This document shows positions 24,341 to 34,037 of a DNA stretch of 64,000 nt, piece by piece. A program made the translations under genes and the position numbers. The notes beneath the pieces are model-generated. The model was given only the letters and a program-made list of their open reading frames with translations, was not told the origin of the DNA and made no database searches. Origin of the DNA: Archaeoglobaceae archaeon (lineage in GTDB: Archaea; Halobacteriota; Archaeoglobi; Archaeoglobales; Archaeoglobaceae). The first letter of the stretch is position 1. Each line of letters begins with the position of its first letter. Where the stretch lies: positions 1-64,000 of the forward strand of contig JAMOPJ010000004.1 of assembly GCA_027064525.1 (NCBI GenBank). The letters run 5' to 3'.

Positions 24341-26221
24341 ATGAAACTTCTGCTCATCCATGCTGATTACATCGAATACGAGCCTAAAAAGAAAACTAAA
24401 ATCGCAGAACCTTTTGAAGGGAGAGGAGAAAGAGTAGAGGAGTGTCTTGTCGTCTTTACGGCTGTCGAGAAGGGAGACAACGGGGTTGTCGTCGAAAAAG
24501 CTATTGAGGAGATAAGAGAAGTTGCGAATAAAGTTGGAGCTCATAGGATAGTCGTTTACCCTTACGCTCATCTTTCATCCGATTTGGCCGATGCCGAAAC
24601 CGGAGTTAAGATCCTCAAACTTTTAGCTGAGAAACTCTCCAAAGATTTCGAAGTTCATAGGGCTCCCTTCGGTTGGTATAAGTCTTTCAAGATCTCTTGC
24701 AAGGGTCATCCACTCAGTGAGCTTTCGAGGGAGATAAGGGCCAAAGAGGTTAAGGCTGAAGCTGAAGAAGAAAAGGAGGTTACGGAAGCTTTGAAGGCTG
24801 AGGAGAAAGTCAAGAGCTACTGGTTCATACTAACGCCCGATAAAAAGCTCGTAGAGATAGAAAGGTTCGACTTCACGGGTTATGAAAACTTGAGAAAGTT
24901 CGCAAATTACGAGATTGCGAAGAGGAGGGCAGTGGATAAGATTCCACCTCATGTGGAGCTCATGAGGAGATTGCAGATAGCAGACTACGAGCCGGCTTCG
25001 GATTCTGGACATCTGAGATACTACCCAAAGGGAAGACTAATTAAGAGCTTGCTTGAAGAGTTCGTTACGCTCAAGTGTATAGAATACGGAGCCATGGAGG
25101 TTGAAACGCCGATAATGTTCGACAGGGAGCATCCGACACTTAGAAGATATTTAGAGAGGTTTCCGGCGAGGCAATATATTTTAAAGGGAGACAAGAGGGA
25201 GTTCTTCCTCCGTTTTGCTGCGTGCTTCGGGCAGTTCCTCATTGCCCACGATTCTGTCATAACATACAAGAATCTTCCCGTCAGAATGTATGAACTCACG
25301 AGATACTCCTTCAGAAAGGAGCAGAGAGGTGAATTGGTCGGTTTGAGAAGACTGAGGGCCTTTACTATGCCAGATATGCATACAATTGTAAAAGATATGG
25401 AGCAGGCTAAGGAGGAGTTCTTCAGGCAATACAAGTTGGCTGTGGATGTTTTGAAAGAAATCGGGTTAAATCCGGAAGATTACGAGGTTGCGATCAGAGT
25501 TACGAGGGATTTCTATGAGGAAAACAAAGATTTTATCCATTCGCTCGTTGACATTCTCAAGAAGCCTATACTCGTCGAGATGTGGGATCAAAGATTCTTC
25601 TACTTCGTTCTGAAGTTCGAATTCAACTTCGTAGATGCTCTGGATAAGGCTTCGGCTCTCTCAACTGTCCAAATAGACGTTGAGAATGCAGAGAGATACG
25701 ACATAAGCTACGTCGATGAGAAGGGTGAAAAGAAGAGACCTCTCATTTTGCACTGCTCTGCAAGTGGTGCGATAGAGAGGTGCATGTATGCTCTGCTTGA
25801 GAAGGCTCACATGCAGGCTGAGAAAGGTTCCTTGCCTATGCTTCCAGTATGGCTTTCTCCAACTCAAGTTAGGGTGATTCCGGTTTCTGAGAAATATTTG
25901 GAGAAGGCTATCGAGATCGCAGAAGAACTGAGAAAGCGTAAGGTGAGAGTGGATGTAGACGACAGAGATGAAACACTGGCGAAGAAAATAAGAGAGGCTG
26001 GAAGAGAGTGGATACCGTATGTGGCAGTTGTAGGAGAAGAGGAAGTCAGGGGAGGTTTCCTAACGGTTACAATCAGAGCAGAATCGACTCTAAAGGAGCA
26101 GAAGAGGGTTAAGATGACCATAGAAGAGCTTTCGGAAAGGATAAAAAAGGAGTGTGAAGGAAAACCGTTTAAACCCCTACCACTTCCGATGTTGCTGTCT
26201 CAAAGACCGTCGTTCAGGTGA
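24341..26221 (+). CDS. thrS: Threonyl-tRNA synthetase, archaeal type
   Basis: About 626 residues. It begins [14 protein letters not shown], the archaeal editing domain with D-aminoacyl-tRNA deacylase-like fold that clears Ser-tRNA(Thr). The class II core follows: motif 2 [14 protein letters not shown], zinc ligands expected at the Cys of AACFGQF, the His of MPDMHT and the LHCS histidine, then motif 3 [13 protein letters not shown]. The C-terminal anticodon-binding domain ([14 protein letters not shown]) follows. It charges tRNA-Thr in the cytoplasm. ATG 24341 is preferred to TTG 24329 because homologues start there and the promoter predicts a leaderless start. The next gene begins at its stop. 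Confidence 0.95.
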   Translation: MKLLLIHADYIEYEPKKKTKIAEPFEGRGERVEECLVVFTAVEKGDNGVVVEKAIEEIREVANKVGAHRIVVYPYAHLSSDLADAETGVKILKLLAEKLSKDFEVHRAPFGWYKSFKISCKGHPLSELSREIRAKEVKAEAEEEKEVTEALKAEEKVKSYWFILTPDKKLVEIERFDFTGYENLRKFANYEIAKRRAVDKIPPHVELMRRLQIADYEPASDSGHLRYYPKGRLIKSLLEEFVTLKCIEYGAMEVETPIMFDREHPTLRRYLERFPARQYILKGDKREFFLRFAACFGQFLIAHDSVITYKNLPVRMYELTRYSFRKEQRGELVGLRRLRAFTMPDMHTIVKDMEQAKEEFFRQYKLAVDVLKEIGLNPEDYEVAIRVTRDFYEENKDFIHSLVDILKKPILVEMWDQRFFYFVLKFEFNFVDALDKASALSTVQIDVENAERYDISYVDEKGEKKRPLILHCSASGAIERCMYALLEKAHMQAEKGSLPMLPVWLSPTQVRVIPVSEKYLEKAIEIAEELRKRKVRVDVDDRDETLAKKIREAGREWIPYVAVVGEEEVRGGFLTVTIRAESTLKEQKRVKMTIEELSERIKKECEGKPFKPLPLPMLLSQRPSFR

Positions 26222-26226
26222 TGAGT

Positions 26227-26490
26227 ATGGACGAATACAAAGAGGGTTTGATCAAAACGTTCGTTCCTATGGTGCTGGGTTGCATAGCCGGAGTGATATC
26301 GTTCATCATTACAGACGGAATCCGATCGAGAGATCCTCTCGGCATAATCGTGCTAGTTTTTCTGATATACGTAAATAAGTTTCTCCTGCCGAAGCTTAAT
26401 GTGAGTTTGGAGGGGAAAGACTGGGCCGGAATAGCATTGATGGCGTTTGCGAGCTGGTATATAATCTGGACGTTGTTACTCAACATTTGA
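26227..26490 (+). CDS. Small membrane protein, EMC6-like
   Basis: About 87 residues with three hydrophobic helices. MDEYKEGLIKTFVPMVLGCIAGVISF, the RDPLGIIVLVFLIYVNKFLLP middle and DWAGIALMAFASWYIIWTLLL match my memory of archaeal EMC6-like proteins, relatives of a subunit of the eukaryotic ER membrane protein insertase. ATG 26227 has AGGTGAT seven bases upstream, inside the end of thrS; ATG 26221 and GTG 26218 are alternatives. A role in membrane-protein insertion is inferred from the family only. Confidence 0.6.
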   Translation: MDEYKEGLIKTFVPMVLGCIAGVISFIITDGIRSRDPLGIIVLVFLIYVNKFLLPKLNVSLEGKDWAGIALMAFASWYIIWTLLLNI

Positions 26491-26524
26491 AAAAAATTTT
26501 ATTCCGAATATTATATTCCACTTT

Positions 26525-27523
26525 ATGGATAGGCTGACCGCAATGCTGATAGCGTTTCTGGCTGGAATCGTTGGTGTAGCCGTTGCTATAGCTCACTTCT
26601 TCGGAATATTGTTTCTAATAAGGCTTATCTTAGGCTTGGGGTTCTTGGGGCTTGCGATAGTTTTTGCGGTGATGCTTGGAATTCTGATATATGCAAGATC
26701 TTTCAAATACGCATTGCTTTCGGCTATAGGCCTAATTTCATCTGCCTACGCAGTCTATCAATGCTACACCTGGCAAAATCCAATGCACGTTCTCTACATC
26801 ATTATCGCGTTCGTTTTAGTGTTGATCTTCGGAATATGGTGGATATCAGAGCCCGATTTGAGTATAATTGAGAGGTTGAAGAGTGCTACCTCTCTCGAAA
26901 GATCGGGCAACTACAGAGCCGCAGCTAGGAAGTTCGAAAAGAAGGGAGACTACATAAAGGCGGCGGAGTGCTACATAAAGGCTGGAATGCTCGAATCAGC
27001 TGCGTGGTGCTACGAGAAAGCAGAGAATTTTGCGAAGGCGGCAGGGCTTTACGAAAGACTCGCGAAGGAAAAGGGAGAGGCATACTACTGGAAGGAGGCC
27101 TACGAGTTCTGGAAGAAGGCTGGGAACAAAGCCAAGGCGGCAGAATGTTTGGAAGAATACGCAAAGGATGAGCCGTGGTATTGGGAGGACGTTGCCAAGC
27201 TGTATGAAGAAGTAGGAATGAAGGAGAAAGCTGAGGAGGCTTGGAAGAAGGCGCTCGAATATTACATCAAGGAAGCCCAAGAAGAGGGCGTTTTCTGGGA
27301 AGATGTTGCAAAGATATACGAGAGATTAGGCGAGAAAGAAAAGGCCAAAAAGGCTTGGATAAAATACGCCGAATACTGCGAGAAAGAAGCAAAGAAGGAT
27401 CCTGCATGGTGGAAGCACGTTGCCGAAGCTTACGAGAAATTAGGAGATAGGCAGAAGGCTGAAGAGGCCAAGAAGAGATATGAAGAATACAAAAAATCGA
27501 GGGAAATAAGAACTGAGGCTTAG
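26525..27523 (+). CDS. Membrane protein with SNAP/TPR-like helical repeats
   Basis: A 332-residue protein. The first 115 or so residues form four hydrophobic helices. The rest is a run of TPR-like repeats in the cytoplasm: AARKFEKKGDYIKAAECYIKAG, SAAWCYEKAENFAKAAGLYERL, then longer units ending KAGNKAKAAECL, EVGMKEKAEEAW, RLGEKEKAKKAW and KLGDRQKAEEA. The pattern of alpha-SNAP and TPR proteins suggests a scaffold for other proteins. Its coding strand is purine-rich. It lies 34 bases after the EMC6-like gene and may share its transcript. Partners are unknown. Confidence 0.75.
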   Translation: MDRLTAMLIAFLAGIVGVAVAIAHFFGILFLIRLILGLGFLGLAIVFAVMLGILIYARSFKYALLSAIGLISSAYAVYQCYTWQNPMHVLYIIIAFVLVLIFGIWWISEPDLSIIERLKSATSLERSGNYRAAARKFEKKGDYIKAAECYIKAGMLESAAWCYEKAENFAKAAGLYERLAKEKGEAYYWKEAYEFWKKAGNKAKAAECLEEYAKDEPWYWEDVAKLYEEVGMKEKAEEAWKKALEYYIKEAQEEGVFWEDVAKIYERLGEKEKAKKAWIKYAEYCEKEAKKDPAWWKHVAEAYEKLGDRQKAEEAKKRYEEYKKSREIRTEA

Positions 27524-27612
27524 TATTAGCATACACTCTTTTGTTATTTTTTAAAATTTATAAAAACTTACAAAATCAAAAGTTTAATTAATGTTTGTAA
27601 TTAGTCTTAATT

Positions 27613-28332
27613 ATGAAAAAGCTTGTTATCATAGTATTCTTAATCTTAGCTCTTGGAGCACTGATTTTCCAAACTCAAGCTAAAGTTGAAGTTCCAAATA
27701 ACACAACCATCGTCGTCACTGGAGAGGCAGTGATCGATGCAAAGCCAGACATAGCGACTGTCTGCTTAGGTGTCGAGACAGAATCGGAAAATGTCACCAA
27801 AGCTTTGAACGAGAACTCAGAAAAGCTTACAAAGGTTATTTCCGCATTGGAAGGACTTGGAATTCCTGAAGATAATATAACAACAACCTACTTCAAGATC
27901 TATCCGGTCAGAGATTACAAAACAAACGAGCTTAAGGAATATAGGGTTGTGAACGAGATAAAGGTTAAAACGAGTAATCTGGACAAGATAGGGAAAATAA
28001 TAAGCATGGCGATTTCCTCTGGAGCCAACAGGGTTGAATGGATCGAGTTCGGACTTAGCAAGGACAAGGTTAAGAAACTCAGAGCAAAAGTGATTAGAGA
28101 AGCTTGTGAGAATGCCAAAGCAAAAGCCAGTGCCATTGCCGAAAGCTTAAATCTGACAATCATCGGAATTTTGAACGTTAAAGAGCAGTCGACCTATTTC
28201 CAGCCCTACAGAGTTTATGGATCCGAGCTTGGTGCGATTCCAATTCCTACCCCAGCTGTGACAAGTCCCCCGATAAAGCCCGGTGAAGTAACCGTGAGCT
28301 TCAAGATTGTCGCAACTTTCATCGCTCAATAA
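27613..28332 (+). CDS. Secreted SIMPL-domain (DUF541) protein
   Basis: A 239-residue exported protein with an N-terminal hydrophobic signal (KKLVIIVFLILALGALIFQ). The SIMPL fold begins IVVTGEAVIDAKPDIATVCLGVETE and includes the pattern LEGLGIPEDNITTTYFKIYPVRDY and VKTSNLDKIGKII. SIMPL proteins are surface or periplasmic and poorly understood. It has its own upstream AT-rich promoter region and stands between the TPR protein and a CDF transporter with no overlap. Assignment to the family is firm; the role is not known. Confidence 0.88.
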   Translation: MKKLVIIVFLILALGALIFQTQAKVEVPNNTTIVVTGEAVIDAKPDIATVCLGVETESENVTKALNENSEKLTKVISALEGLGIPEDNITTTYFKIYPVRDYKTNELKEYRVVNEIKVKTSNLDKIGKIISMAISSGANRVEWIEFGLSKDKVKKLRAKVIREACENAKAKASAIAESLNLTIIGILNVKEQSTYFQPYRVYGSELGAIPIPTPAVTSPPIKPGEVTVSFKIVATFIAQ

Positions 28333-28363
28333 ACTTTAATTTTTTGTAACGAAATTTGAGTTA

Positions 28364-29521
28364 ATGGATGAAGCGATAAAGGCTGGAAAGATATCCGTAA
28401 TTGCAAATGTCATTCTAACGATAGCCAAAGGCTTCGCTGGGATCTTAGCAAGTAGTACCGCACTTATAGCGGATGCTCTTCATTCTCTCGTCGACATTCT
28501 TGGCTCCGCTCTGGTTTGGATTGGAATCAAGATTGCACAAAAGCCGCCAGACGAATCCCACCCATACGGGCACTTCAAAGCTGAGAGCCTCGCAGAGTTG
28601 GGAGTTGGGTTGATAATAGTCTTCACATCCCTATCAATTTTGGTAGAGGCTGTGAATAACCTAATAGCCGGATTAAAGCCGAGTTTTGAGCTCTATGCCT
28701 TGGCAGTTGCGTTGACATCGGCGGTGATAAACGAAGCTCTTGCGAGGTATAAGATATCGGTTGGAATAAAGACGAAATCATCGTCGCTCATCGCTGAAGG
28801 TAAGCACTCAAGAACGGACATGATTTCAAGCTTATCAGTTGTTTTGGGATTTATCTTGGTTTACTTTGGATACTGGTGGGCTGATGCAGTAGTAGCCATC
28901 GCGATATCTATTTTGATCCTTCAGATGGGTGGAGAGATCTTGAAAAATGCTATAGATGTTCTGATGGACAAGGTCGATGAGGAGCTCTCAGTGAGAATTA
29001 GGAGAATAATTGAGGGCATTGAAGGCATCAAGTCGGTAGATTTCGTTGCAGTTAGAGGAACCTGGAGGAGTAAGATAGTTGAAGTTCACTTTACAGTAAG
29101 CTCCGAAGTTGGAGTAGAGCAGATAAACGAGATAATCAGGAGAATTGAAGGATTAAAGGATAGCTTTTCGGAGATAGTTAGAATAATTCCAGTTGTCAAG
29201 ATTTCAGAGGAGATTAGGAGAATCGCCATCCCGGTGGATGAAAACGACAACTACGTAGGAGATCTAAATGCAAGATTCTTTAAAATCATAGATTTGAAGA
29301 GCGAAAAGTCTTGGAAAATTCAGAATGAATTTTGGAACGCTCAAAAGATGAAAGGATACTTGATAGCTGAACTGTTGAGCAAAAATAAGGTCGATGCGAT
29401 TGTAGTTAGAAGAATCGGGGAAGGAGCTAAAAATCACCTGAAAAGCAAGGGAATTATAATAAAGTTTGCGGAGGATATAGAAAACTTGGAAAATTTAATT
29501 GCCCAAATCAAAAGCGAATAA
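28364..29521 (+). CDS. CDF-family cation efflux protein fused to a NifX/NifB-type domain
   Basis: A 385-residue fusion. Residues 1-200 or so are a six-helix cation diffusion facilitator with LIADALHSLVDILGS and EGKHSRTDMISS, whose H-x3-D motifs form the zinc/iron site. Then comes the CDF cytoplasmic domain (RIRRIIEGIEGIKSVDFVAVRG). From about residue 287, RRIAIPVDENDNYVGDLNARFFKI to IVVRRIGEGAKNHLKSKGI is a dinitrogenase iron-molybdenum cofactor (NifX/NafY) domain, which in other proteins holds metal clusters. The likely job is export of a divalent metal such as iron or zinc, with the extra domain sensing or delivering the metal (inference). Confidence 0.88.
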   Translation: MDEAIKAGKISVIANVILTIAKGFAGILASSTALIADALHSLVDILGSALVWIGIKIAQKPPDESHPYGHFKAESLAELGVGLIIVFTSLSILVEAVNNLIAGLKPSFELYALAVALTSAVINEALARYKISVGIKTKSSSLIAEGKHSRTDMISSLSVVLGFILVYFGYWWADAVVAIAISILILQMGGEILKNAIDVLMDKVDEELSVRIRRIIEGIEGIKSVDFVAVRGTWRSKIVEVHFTVSSEVGVEQINEIIRRIEGLKDSFSEIVRIIPVVKISEEIRRIAIPVDENDNYVGDLNARFFKIIDLKSEKSWKIQNEFWNAQKMKGYLIAELLSKNKVDAIVVRRIGEGAKNHLKSKGIIIKFAEDIENLENLIAQIKSE

Positions 29522-29543
29522 TAGAGTGAAAGCAAAATTAAAC

Positions 29544-29864
29544 TTAGCTCTCCAAAACGATCTCTATGTTCACGTCTTTTGGCACCTGAATTCTCATGAT
29601 TTGTCTCAGCGCCCTCTCGTCCGCGGCTATATCTATCAGCCTCTTGTGAATTCTAAGCTCCCAGTGGTCGTAAGTTTCACTTCCCTCCCCGTCTGGAGCC
29701 TTTCTAACTGGAATCACAAGTCTTCTCGTTGGAAGCGGAATTGGCCCACTGATCTCAACACCGGTCTTCAAAGCTATCTCTTTAATCTGGTTGCAAATTT
29801 TATCCAAATCCTTTGGATTCAATCCAGAAAGTCTGATCCTTGCTTTTGGACCTTTAATTGCCAT
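29544..29864 (-). CDS. rps10: 30S ribosomal protein S10
   Basis: A 106-residue ribosomal protein uS10. It starts [16 protein letters not shown], with the [18 protein letters not shown] loop that reaches into the small-subunit head and [16 protein letters not shown], all archaeal-eukaryal in type. It follows the EF-1alpha gene by 30 bases, a pairing conserved in many archaea, and the two are probably one transcript. Length is normal for archaea. It converges with the CDF-NifX gene. Confidence 0.97.
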   Translation of the reverse strand: MAIKGPKARIRLSGLNPKDLDKICNQIKEIALKTGVEISGPIPLPTRRLVIPVRKAPDGEGSETYDHWELRIHKRLIDIAADERALRQIMRIQVPKDVNIEIVLES

Positions 29865-29894
29865 AACAAACCACCCAAAATAAAAAAAGAGGGG

Positions 29895-31166
29895 TTACTT
29901 TCTCGGAGTTACGTCGATAACCATTCCAGCGGCAATCGTCATACCCATGTCTCTGACAGCGAATCTGCCGAGCGGTGGAATGTCCTTGACCTTTTCGATG
30001 ACCATCGGTCTTGTTGGCTCAAGCTTGACGATTGCTGAGTCACCAGTCTTCAAGTATTGTGGGTTCTCCTCCTTCACTTGTCCAGTTCTTGGGTCGATCT
30101 TCTTGATGAGCTCAACGAATCTGCAAGCAACCTGAGCTGTGTGGGCGTGAACTACTGGCGTGTAACCGACTGTGATAGCAGTCGGGTGCTGTAAGACGAT
30201 GATCTGAGCCGTGAAATCCTTCGCAACCGTTGGCGGGTTGTCTGGATGTCCAGCGACATCTCCTCTCCTGATGTCCTTCTTGCTGACACCTCTGACGTTG
30301 AAACCGATGTTGTCTCCCGGATAGGCCTCCTTAAGTGGCTCGTGGTGCATCTCAATGCTCTTTACTTCACCTACAACGCCCGGAGGCTCGAAGATTACCT
30401 TGTCACCGACCTTGAGCACACCGCTCTCAACTCTACCGACTGGAACGGTTCCGACACCCTTGATTGAGTAAACGTCCTGAATCGGAATTCTGAGTGGCTT
30501 GTCTACAAGCTTCTCTGGCGGCTTGAGCAAGTCGAACGCCTCGAAGACAGTCGGGCCGTTATACCAAGGAGTCTTGTCGCTCCTCTTGTAAACGTTGTCA
30601 CCGTAGTAAGCTGATGCCGGAATGAACGGGATCTCATCGACCTTGTAACCTACAGCCTTGAGCAACTTGGCTACCTGGTTCTTTACTTCCTCATACTTCT
30701 TCTGGTCGTAGTTTACTCTGTCCATCTTGTTAATTACTACGATCATCTGGTTGATACCCAATGTTCTTGCAAGGAAGACATGCTCCTTTGTCTGTGGCTG
30801 AACTCCCTCAGCAGCATCAACTACGAGAATTGCGGCATCAGCCTGGCTAGCTCCCGTGATCATGTTCTTGATGAAGTCTCTGTGACCCGGGCAGTCGACT
30901 ATGGTGATCATGTATTTGTCAGTCTCGATCTTCCTGTGAGCTACGTCGATTGTAACTCCTCTCTCTCTTTCTTCCTTAAGCCTGTCCATTACCCAAGCGA
31001 ACTCGAAGGTAGCTTTACCTTTCTCCTGAGCCTCCTTCCTGTACTGCTCGATGATATGCTCTGGAATCTGTCCAGCCTCATACAGCATTCTCCCGATCAG
31101 TGTGCTCTTTCCGTGGTCTACATGCCCTATAACCGCAACATTAATGTGCTCCTTCTCCTTCGGCAT
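29895..31166 (-). CDS. tuf: Translation elongation factor 1-alpha
   Basis: A 423-residue GTPase that brings aminoacyl-tRNA to the ribosome. G1 is GHVDHGKST, the switch area has [15 protein letters not shown]3 is DCPGH, G4 is NKMD and G5 is SAYYG; domains 2 and 3 follow ([19 protein letters not shown] and [12 protein letters not shown]). Length equals that of Archaeoglobus-type EF-1alpha. GAGGTGG precedes the ATG. The promoter at 31206-31224 is among the strongest seen in the window, as expected for an abundant protein. Confidence 0.98.
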   Translation of the reverse strand: MPKEKEHINVAVIGHVDHGKSTLIGRMLYEAGQIPEHIIEQYRKEAQEKGKATFEFAWVMDRLKEERERGVTIDVAHRKIETDKYMITIVDCPGHRDFIKNMITGASQADAAILVVDAAEGVQPQTKEHVFLARTLGINQMIVVINKMDRVNYDQKKYEEVKNQVAKLLKAVGYKVDEIPFIPASAYYGDNVYKRSDKTPWYNGPTVFEAFDLLKPPEKLVDKPLRIPIQDVYSIKGVGTVPVGRVESGVLKVGDKVIFEPPGVVGEVKSIEMHHEPLKEAYPGDNIGFNVRGVSKKDIRRGDVAGHPDNPPTVAKDFTAQIIVLQHPTAITVGYTPVVHAHTAQVACRFVELIKKIDPRTGQVKEENPQYLKTGDSAIVKLEPTRPMVIEKVKDIPPLGRFAVRDMGMTIAAGMVIDVTPRK

Positions 31167-31205
31167 TTACACCACCTCAAAGGTTTTTCAGTTGCTAAAA
31201 TTGAA

Positions 31206-31224
31206 GGGTATATAAAACTTTCAC
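31206..31224 (-). promoter_or_regulatory. Promoter of tuf-rps10
   Basis: Minus-strand GTGAAAGTTTTATATACCC is a textbook BRE plus TATA box. It predicts transcription from about 31187, leaving a leader of about 20 bases that includes the GAGGTGG ribosome-binding site. Confidence 0.75.
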
Positions 31225-31270
31225 CGCTCGTTAACGCAAGATAGATATATTTTGGTTAAAAATTAAGAAC

Positions 31271-31663
31271 ATGTGCATACTCGTCGGTTTGGATGGATCG
31301 AGCCAGAGTTTCAGAGCTCTGGAATTTGCACTCGAAGAGGGAAAGCTTAGGAACAAGAAAGTCGTAGCAATACATTCCCTCTACGGAGGAACCAAGACAG
31401 ATGAAGAGGACATTCAAAGAGGAGAAGAAATCCTAAAGAGAGCAGAGGAGATGGCAAAGGACTACGGCGTTGATATAGAAACGCATTTGCTCGTCAGAGG
31501 TAAGAGTCCGGGAGAGGACATCCTCGAGTTCGCTGAAGAGATCGGCGCAGAGATAATAGTGCTCGGAATGAAAAGAAGAAGGTCAATAGAAGAAATGATC
31601 TTAGGTAGTGCTGCAAGATACGTAGTAAATCATGCGAATCAGCCCGTAGTTTTGGTCAAATGA
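31271..31663 (+). CDS. Universal stress protein UspA family
   Basis: A 130-residue single Usp domain. The N-terminal strand is ILVGLDGSSQSFRALEFAL; the C-terminal ATP-binding pattern G-x2-G-x9-G-S/T appears as LGMKRRRSIEEMILGSAARYVVNHANQPVVLV. Such proteins bind ATP and help under stress, with no defined reaction. GATATATTTTG about 27 bases before the ATG suggests a leaderless messenger divergent from tuf. Its end overlaps the convergent argD end by 25 bases. Confidence 0.92.
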   Translation: MCILVGLDGSSQSFRALEFALEEGKLRNKKVVAIHSLYGGTKTDEEDIQRGEEILKRAEEMAKDYGVDIETHLLVRGKSPGEDILEFAEEIGAEIIVLGMKRRRSIEEMILGSAARYVVNHANQPVVLVK

Positions 31664-32784
31664 GCCAAGATTTCGATTGCGAAATCTATCTCATCCCTAT
31701 TTATTATTAAAGGCGGAACGAACCTAAGGGTATCTTCGGACGTTGCGTTTATGACCAATCCCTTCTCCAACGCTTTCGGAACGAGGTCAAATGCATTGTT
31801 GACTTTTGCACCGATCATCAACCCAAATCCCCTTGGCCTTAATCCTATCTCCTCAAGTTCCTTTCTGAAATATTCACCCATTCTTTCCGAATTCTCGACG
31901 AGTCTCTCTTTTTCTATGATCTCGATTGTTGCGAGCGAAGCTGTGCATGCTAACGGATTACCGCCAAACGTCGAAGCGTGCTCCGTCGCTTCAAGCTTCT
32001 CAGCAATTTCTTCTCTAACGCCAACACCGCCTATCGGAAAGCCAGAGCCCATCGCTTTGGCCATTGTCATCACATCCGGCTGAACTCCAAAATGCTCCTT
32101 TGCAAACCACCTTCCAGTTCTGCCGAAGCCAGTCTGAACTTCGTCGAATATCACGATAAATCCATGCTCATCCCTCTCCTCAAATATGGCTTTCATGAAT
32201 TCCTTGTTGGCTGGATAAACTCCAGCTTCACCCTGAACCGGCTCAACTATGACGCAAGCGGTATCGTCGTCGACCTTCTTTTCCAAGTCGTGGATGTCGT
32301 TAAATTTAGCGAATTCAACGGGCTGAATCAGAGGCTCAAAAGACTTTCTGAACTTCTCCTTCCACGTTACCGAAAGAGCTCCCATGGTTCTACCATGGAA
32401 TGATCCGCTAAAAGCTACGAACTTCTTTCTACCGGTAACTTTTCTCGCAATCTTTAGCGAAGCCTCGACTGCTTCCGCTCCGCTATTGCAGAAGAAGAAC
32501 TTGTCCAAGCCGGTGATCTTCTGAAGCTTCTCTGCAAGTTCGATCTGCGGTGTCGTGTAGAAGAGGTTCGAAACGTGGACCAATTTCTGGAGTTGCTCTT
32601 TGACTTTTGATATAAAGTGTGGATGGCTGTGTCCTATTGCAACCGTAGCTATTCCCGCAACGAGATCGAGGTATTTGTTGCCCTTGATGTCGTAAAGCCA
32701 GCATCCTTCCCCTCTAACGAACACAACTTTTTGCCTTTTGTAGAATGGGATCAGAACTCTGGATTCTCTCTCAAACCAGTCCAT
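31639..32784 (-). CDS. argD: Acetylornithine/acetyl-lysine-type aminotransferase
   Basis: A 381-residue class III PLP aminotransferase. Seen: YLDLVAGIATVAIGHSHP, FFCNSGAEAVEASLKIAR, FSGSFHGRTMGALS, VIFDEVQTGFGRTG with the pyridine-binding Asp, and TMAKAMGSGFPIGG with the Schiff-base lysine. The reaction is N-acetylornithine plus 2-oxoglutarate to the semialdehyde and glutamate in arginine synthesis. Archaeal homologues may also serve lysine or GABA metabolism. It is not clustered with other arg genes here, so argD is the best rather than the only reading. Confidence 0.88.
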   Translation of the reverse strand: MDWFERESRVLIPFYKRQKVVFVRGEGCWLYDIKGNKYLDLVAGIATVAIGHSHPHFISKVKEQLQKLVHVSNLFYTTPQIELAEKLQKITGLDKFFFCNSGAEAVEASLKIARKVTGRKKFVAFSGSFHGRTMGALSVTWKEKFRKSFEPLIQPVEFAKFNDIHDLEKKVDDDTACVIVEPVQGEAGVYPANKEFMKAIFEERDEHGFIVIFDEVQTGFGRTGRWFAKEHFGVQPDVMTMAKAMGSGFPIGGVGVREEIAEKLEATEHASTFGGNPLACTASLATIEIIEKERLVENSERMGEYFRKELEEIGLRPRGFGLMIGAKVNNAFDLVPKALEKGLVINATSEDTLRFVPPLIINRDEIDFAIEILAHLTKTTG

Positions 32785-32816
32785 GATACTTTAGACATTA
32801 GAAGAATTTAAAATGG

Positions 32817-33317
32817 TTATTCTACGAGAACTCTTCCAATATAAATGATCGTATTCGTGGGAATGTGAATAACTCTTAGCTCTACGACAGTTCCCGATTT
32901 TATCAGAGCTACAGTTTCGTTAAATCTAATTTCATCACCTACGCTGATAAAACCATCTTCACAATCTCCAAACGCATACATGTCGAATCGTGTTGAGTTC
33001 CAATGATAAACGAAGCATCTAAGTGAATCGTTCCAAGTTAACTCGTATGCAGTGTTAGGGGTCACATTTACAATTTGAAATTTGATATCTTTACAAATAA
33101 GCGTGTCTCCTCCGTATAATGTTGCGGTAAATAAGTCTCCACTGTTTGAGTCGATATCTGATGGAGCATCGTTGAGGATGAACTTAACTTGGGGTGAACT
33201 CTTTACCTTATGAGCTACTCCAAAAACCAAACCTGCAATAACGGCTGAAAGTATGACTGCTACGGTTACCATCAGCATTGTTCCTATGACAGGTGATGTA
33301 CCTTTCTCATAGTTCAT
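32817..33317 (-). CDS. Archaeal type IV pilin
   Basis: About 166 residues. ATG 33317 follows AAGGTGA by five bases, so MNYEKGTSPVIGTMLM is the true start; an ATG at 33377 would add 20 residues of non-pilin sequence. The class III signal KGTSPVIG and a hydrophobic helix (MLMVTVAVILSAVIAGLVFG) are typical of archaeal pilins cut by EppA/PibD after the glycine. The C-terminal domain is beta-rich and parallels its neighbour: KSSPQVKFILNDA, LYGGDTLICKDIKFQIV, VVELRVIHIPT. It is the second of two tandem pilins and likely forms adhesive surface fibres. Confidence 0.88.
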   Translation of the reverse strand: MNYEKGTSPVIGTMLMVTVAVILSAVIAGLVFGVAHKVKSSPQVKFILNDAPSDIDSNSGDLFTATLYGGDTLICKDIKFQIVNVTPNTAYELTWNDSLRCFVYHWNSTRFDMYAFGDCEDGFISVGDEIRFNETVALIKSGTVVELRVIHIPTNTIIYIGRVLVE

Positions 33318-33410
33318 GTTTTTCACCTTATATTTCAATTTAAAATAAATATGTGAAAATAAAGAATATAATTTCAATCTTTAACTTAAAATTAAATTAG
33401 AATCTTATTT

Positions 33411-33917
33411 TTAGTTCACTAGGACTCTTCCATCATAGATCACAGTGCCTGTTGGTATGTGAATGACTCTAAATTCTATAGTCACTCCTGAATTTATATT
33501 TGTGCCATTTTCCCATACAGTGAGAGTTTCTCCAACGTTAATCATATCATCATCATTTGCATCATTTAATGTAGCATTAATATTGCTACCGTTAAATACA
33601 TCATTACCACTCCACGTTAACGTGTAAGTCTGATCATTTGTTGTATCTACGACCTGTATTCTAATATCGTTGCATCTTAGATCCTCACCTCCATATAGCG
33701 TGGCTAACAAAACTTTTTCATGATTGTTAGTCTCAGTTAGAGCATTTGATGCATCCTCAAGCATGAACTGCGCCTGTGGTGCACTCTTCACCTTCGAACC
33801 CATTCCGAAGACGAAGCTGGCAATTACTGCCGCCAGTATGACCGTTATTGCGACCATTAGTATGACGCCGATTACTGGACTTACTCCTTTCTTATCTCTC
33901 AACAACCTTACTCTCAT
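33411..33917 (-). CDS. Archaeal type IV pilin, paralogue
   Basis: A 168-residue pilin. KKGVSPVIGVILMVAITVIL is the class III signal and assembly helix, with cleavage expected after the glycine before VSPVIG. The globular part repeats the plan of the neighbour: KSAPQAQFMLEDA, LYGGEDLRCNDIRIQVV, TIEFRVIHIPTGTVIYDGRVLV. GGAGGTGATGAC precedes the ATG, a strong ribosome-binding site. The 94-base space to the second pilin has no clear terminator, so both may be made together. No pilus ATPase lies in the window. Confidence 0.9.
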   Translation of the reverse strand: MRVRLLRDKKGVSPVIGVILMVAITVILAAVIASFVFGMGSKVKSAPQAQFMLEDASNALTETNNHEKVLLATLYGGEDLRCNDIRIQVVDTTNDQTYTLTWSGNDVFNGSNINATLNDANDDDMINVGETLTVWENGTNINSGVTIEFRVIHIPTGTVIYDGRVLVN

Positions 33918-34037
33918 GTCATCACCTCCAACACCCCTCTAATTATAATCATCACAATCATGTTATTTAAGCTTTTTGGTTTAACATAAATCAATAGAAT
34001 GCATAAAATAAAATATAATAATAATTTTTAATTAAAA

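Noticed and set aside
29499-30038. Plus-strand frame of 179 codons across S10 and EF-1alpha
   Set aside because: Antisense to two firm genes and without any recognisable motif.
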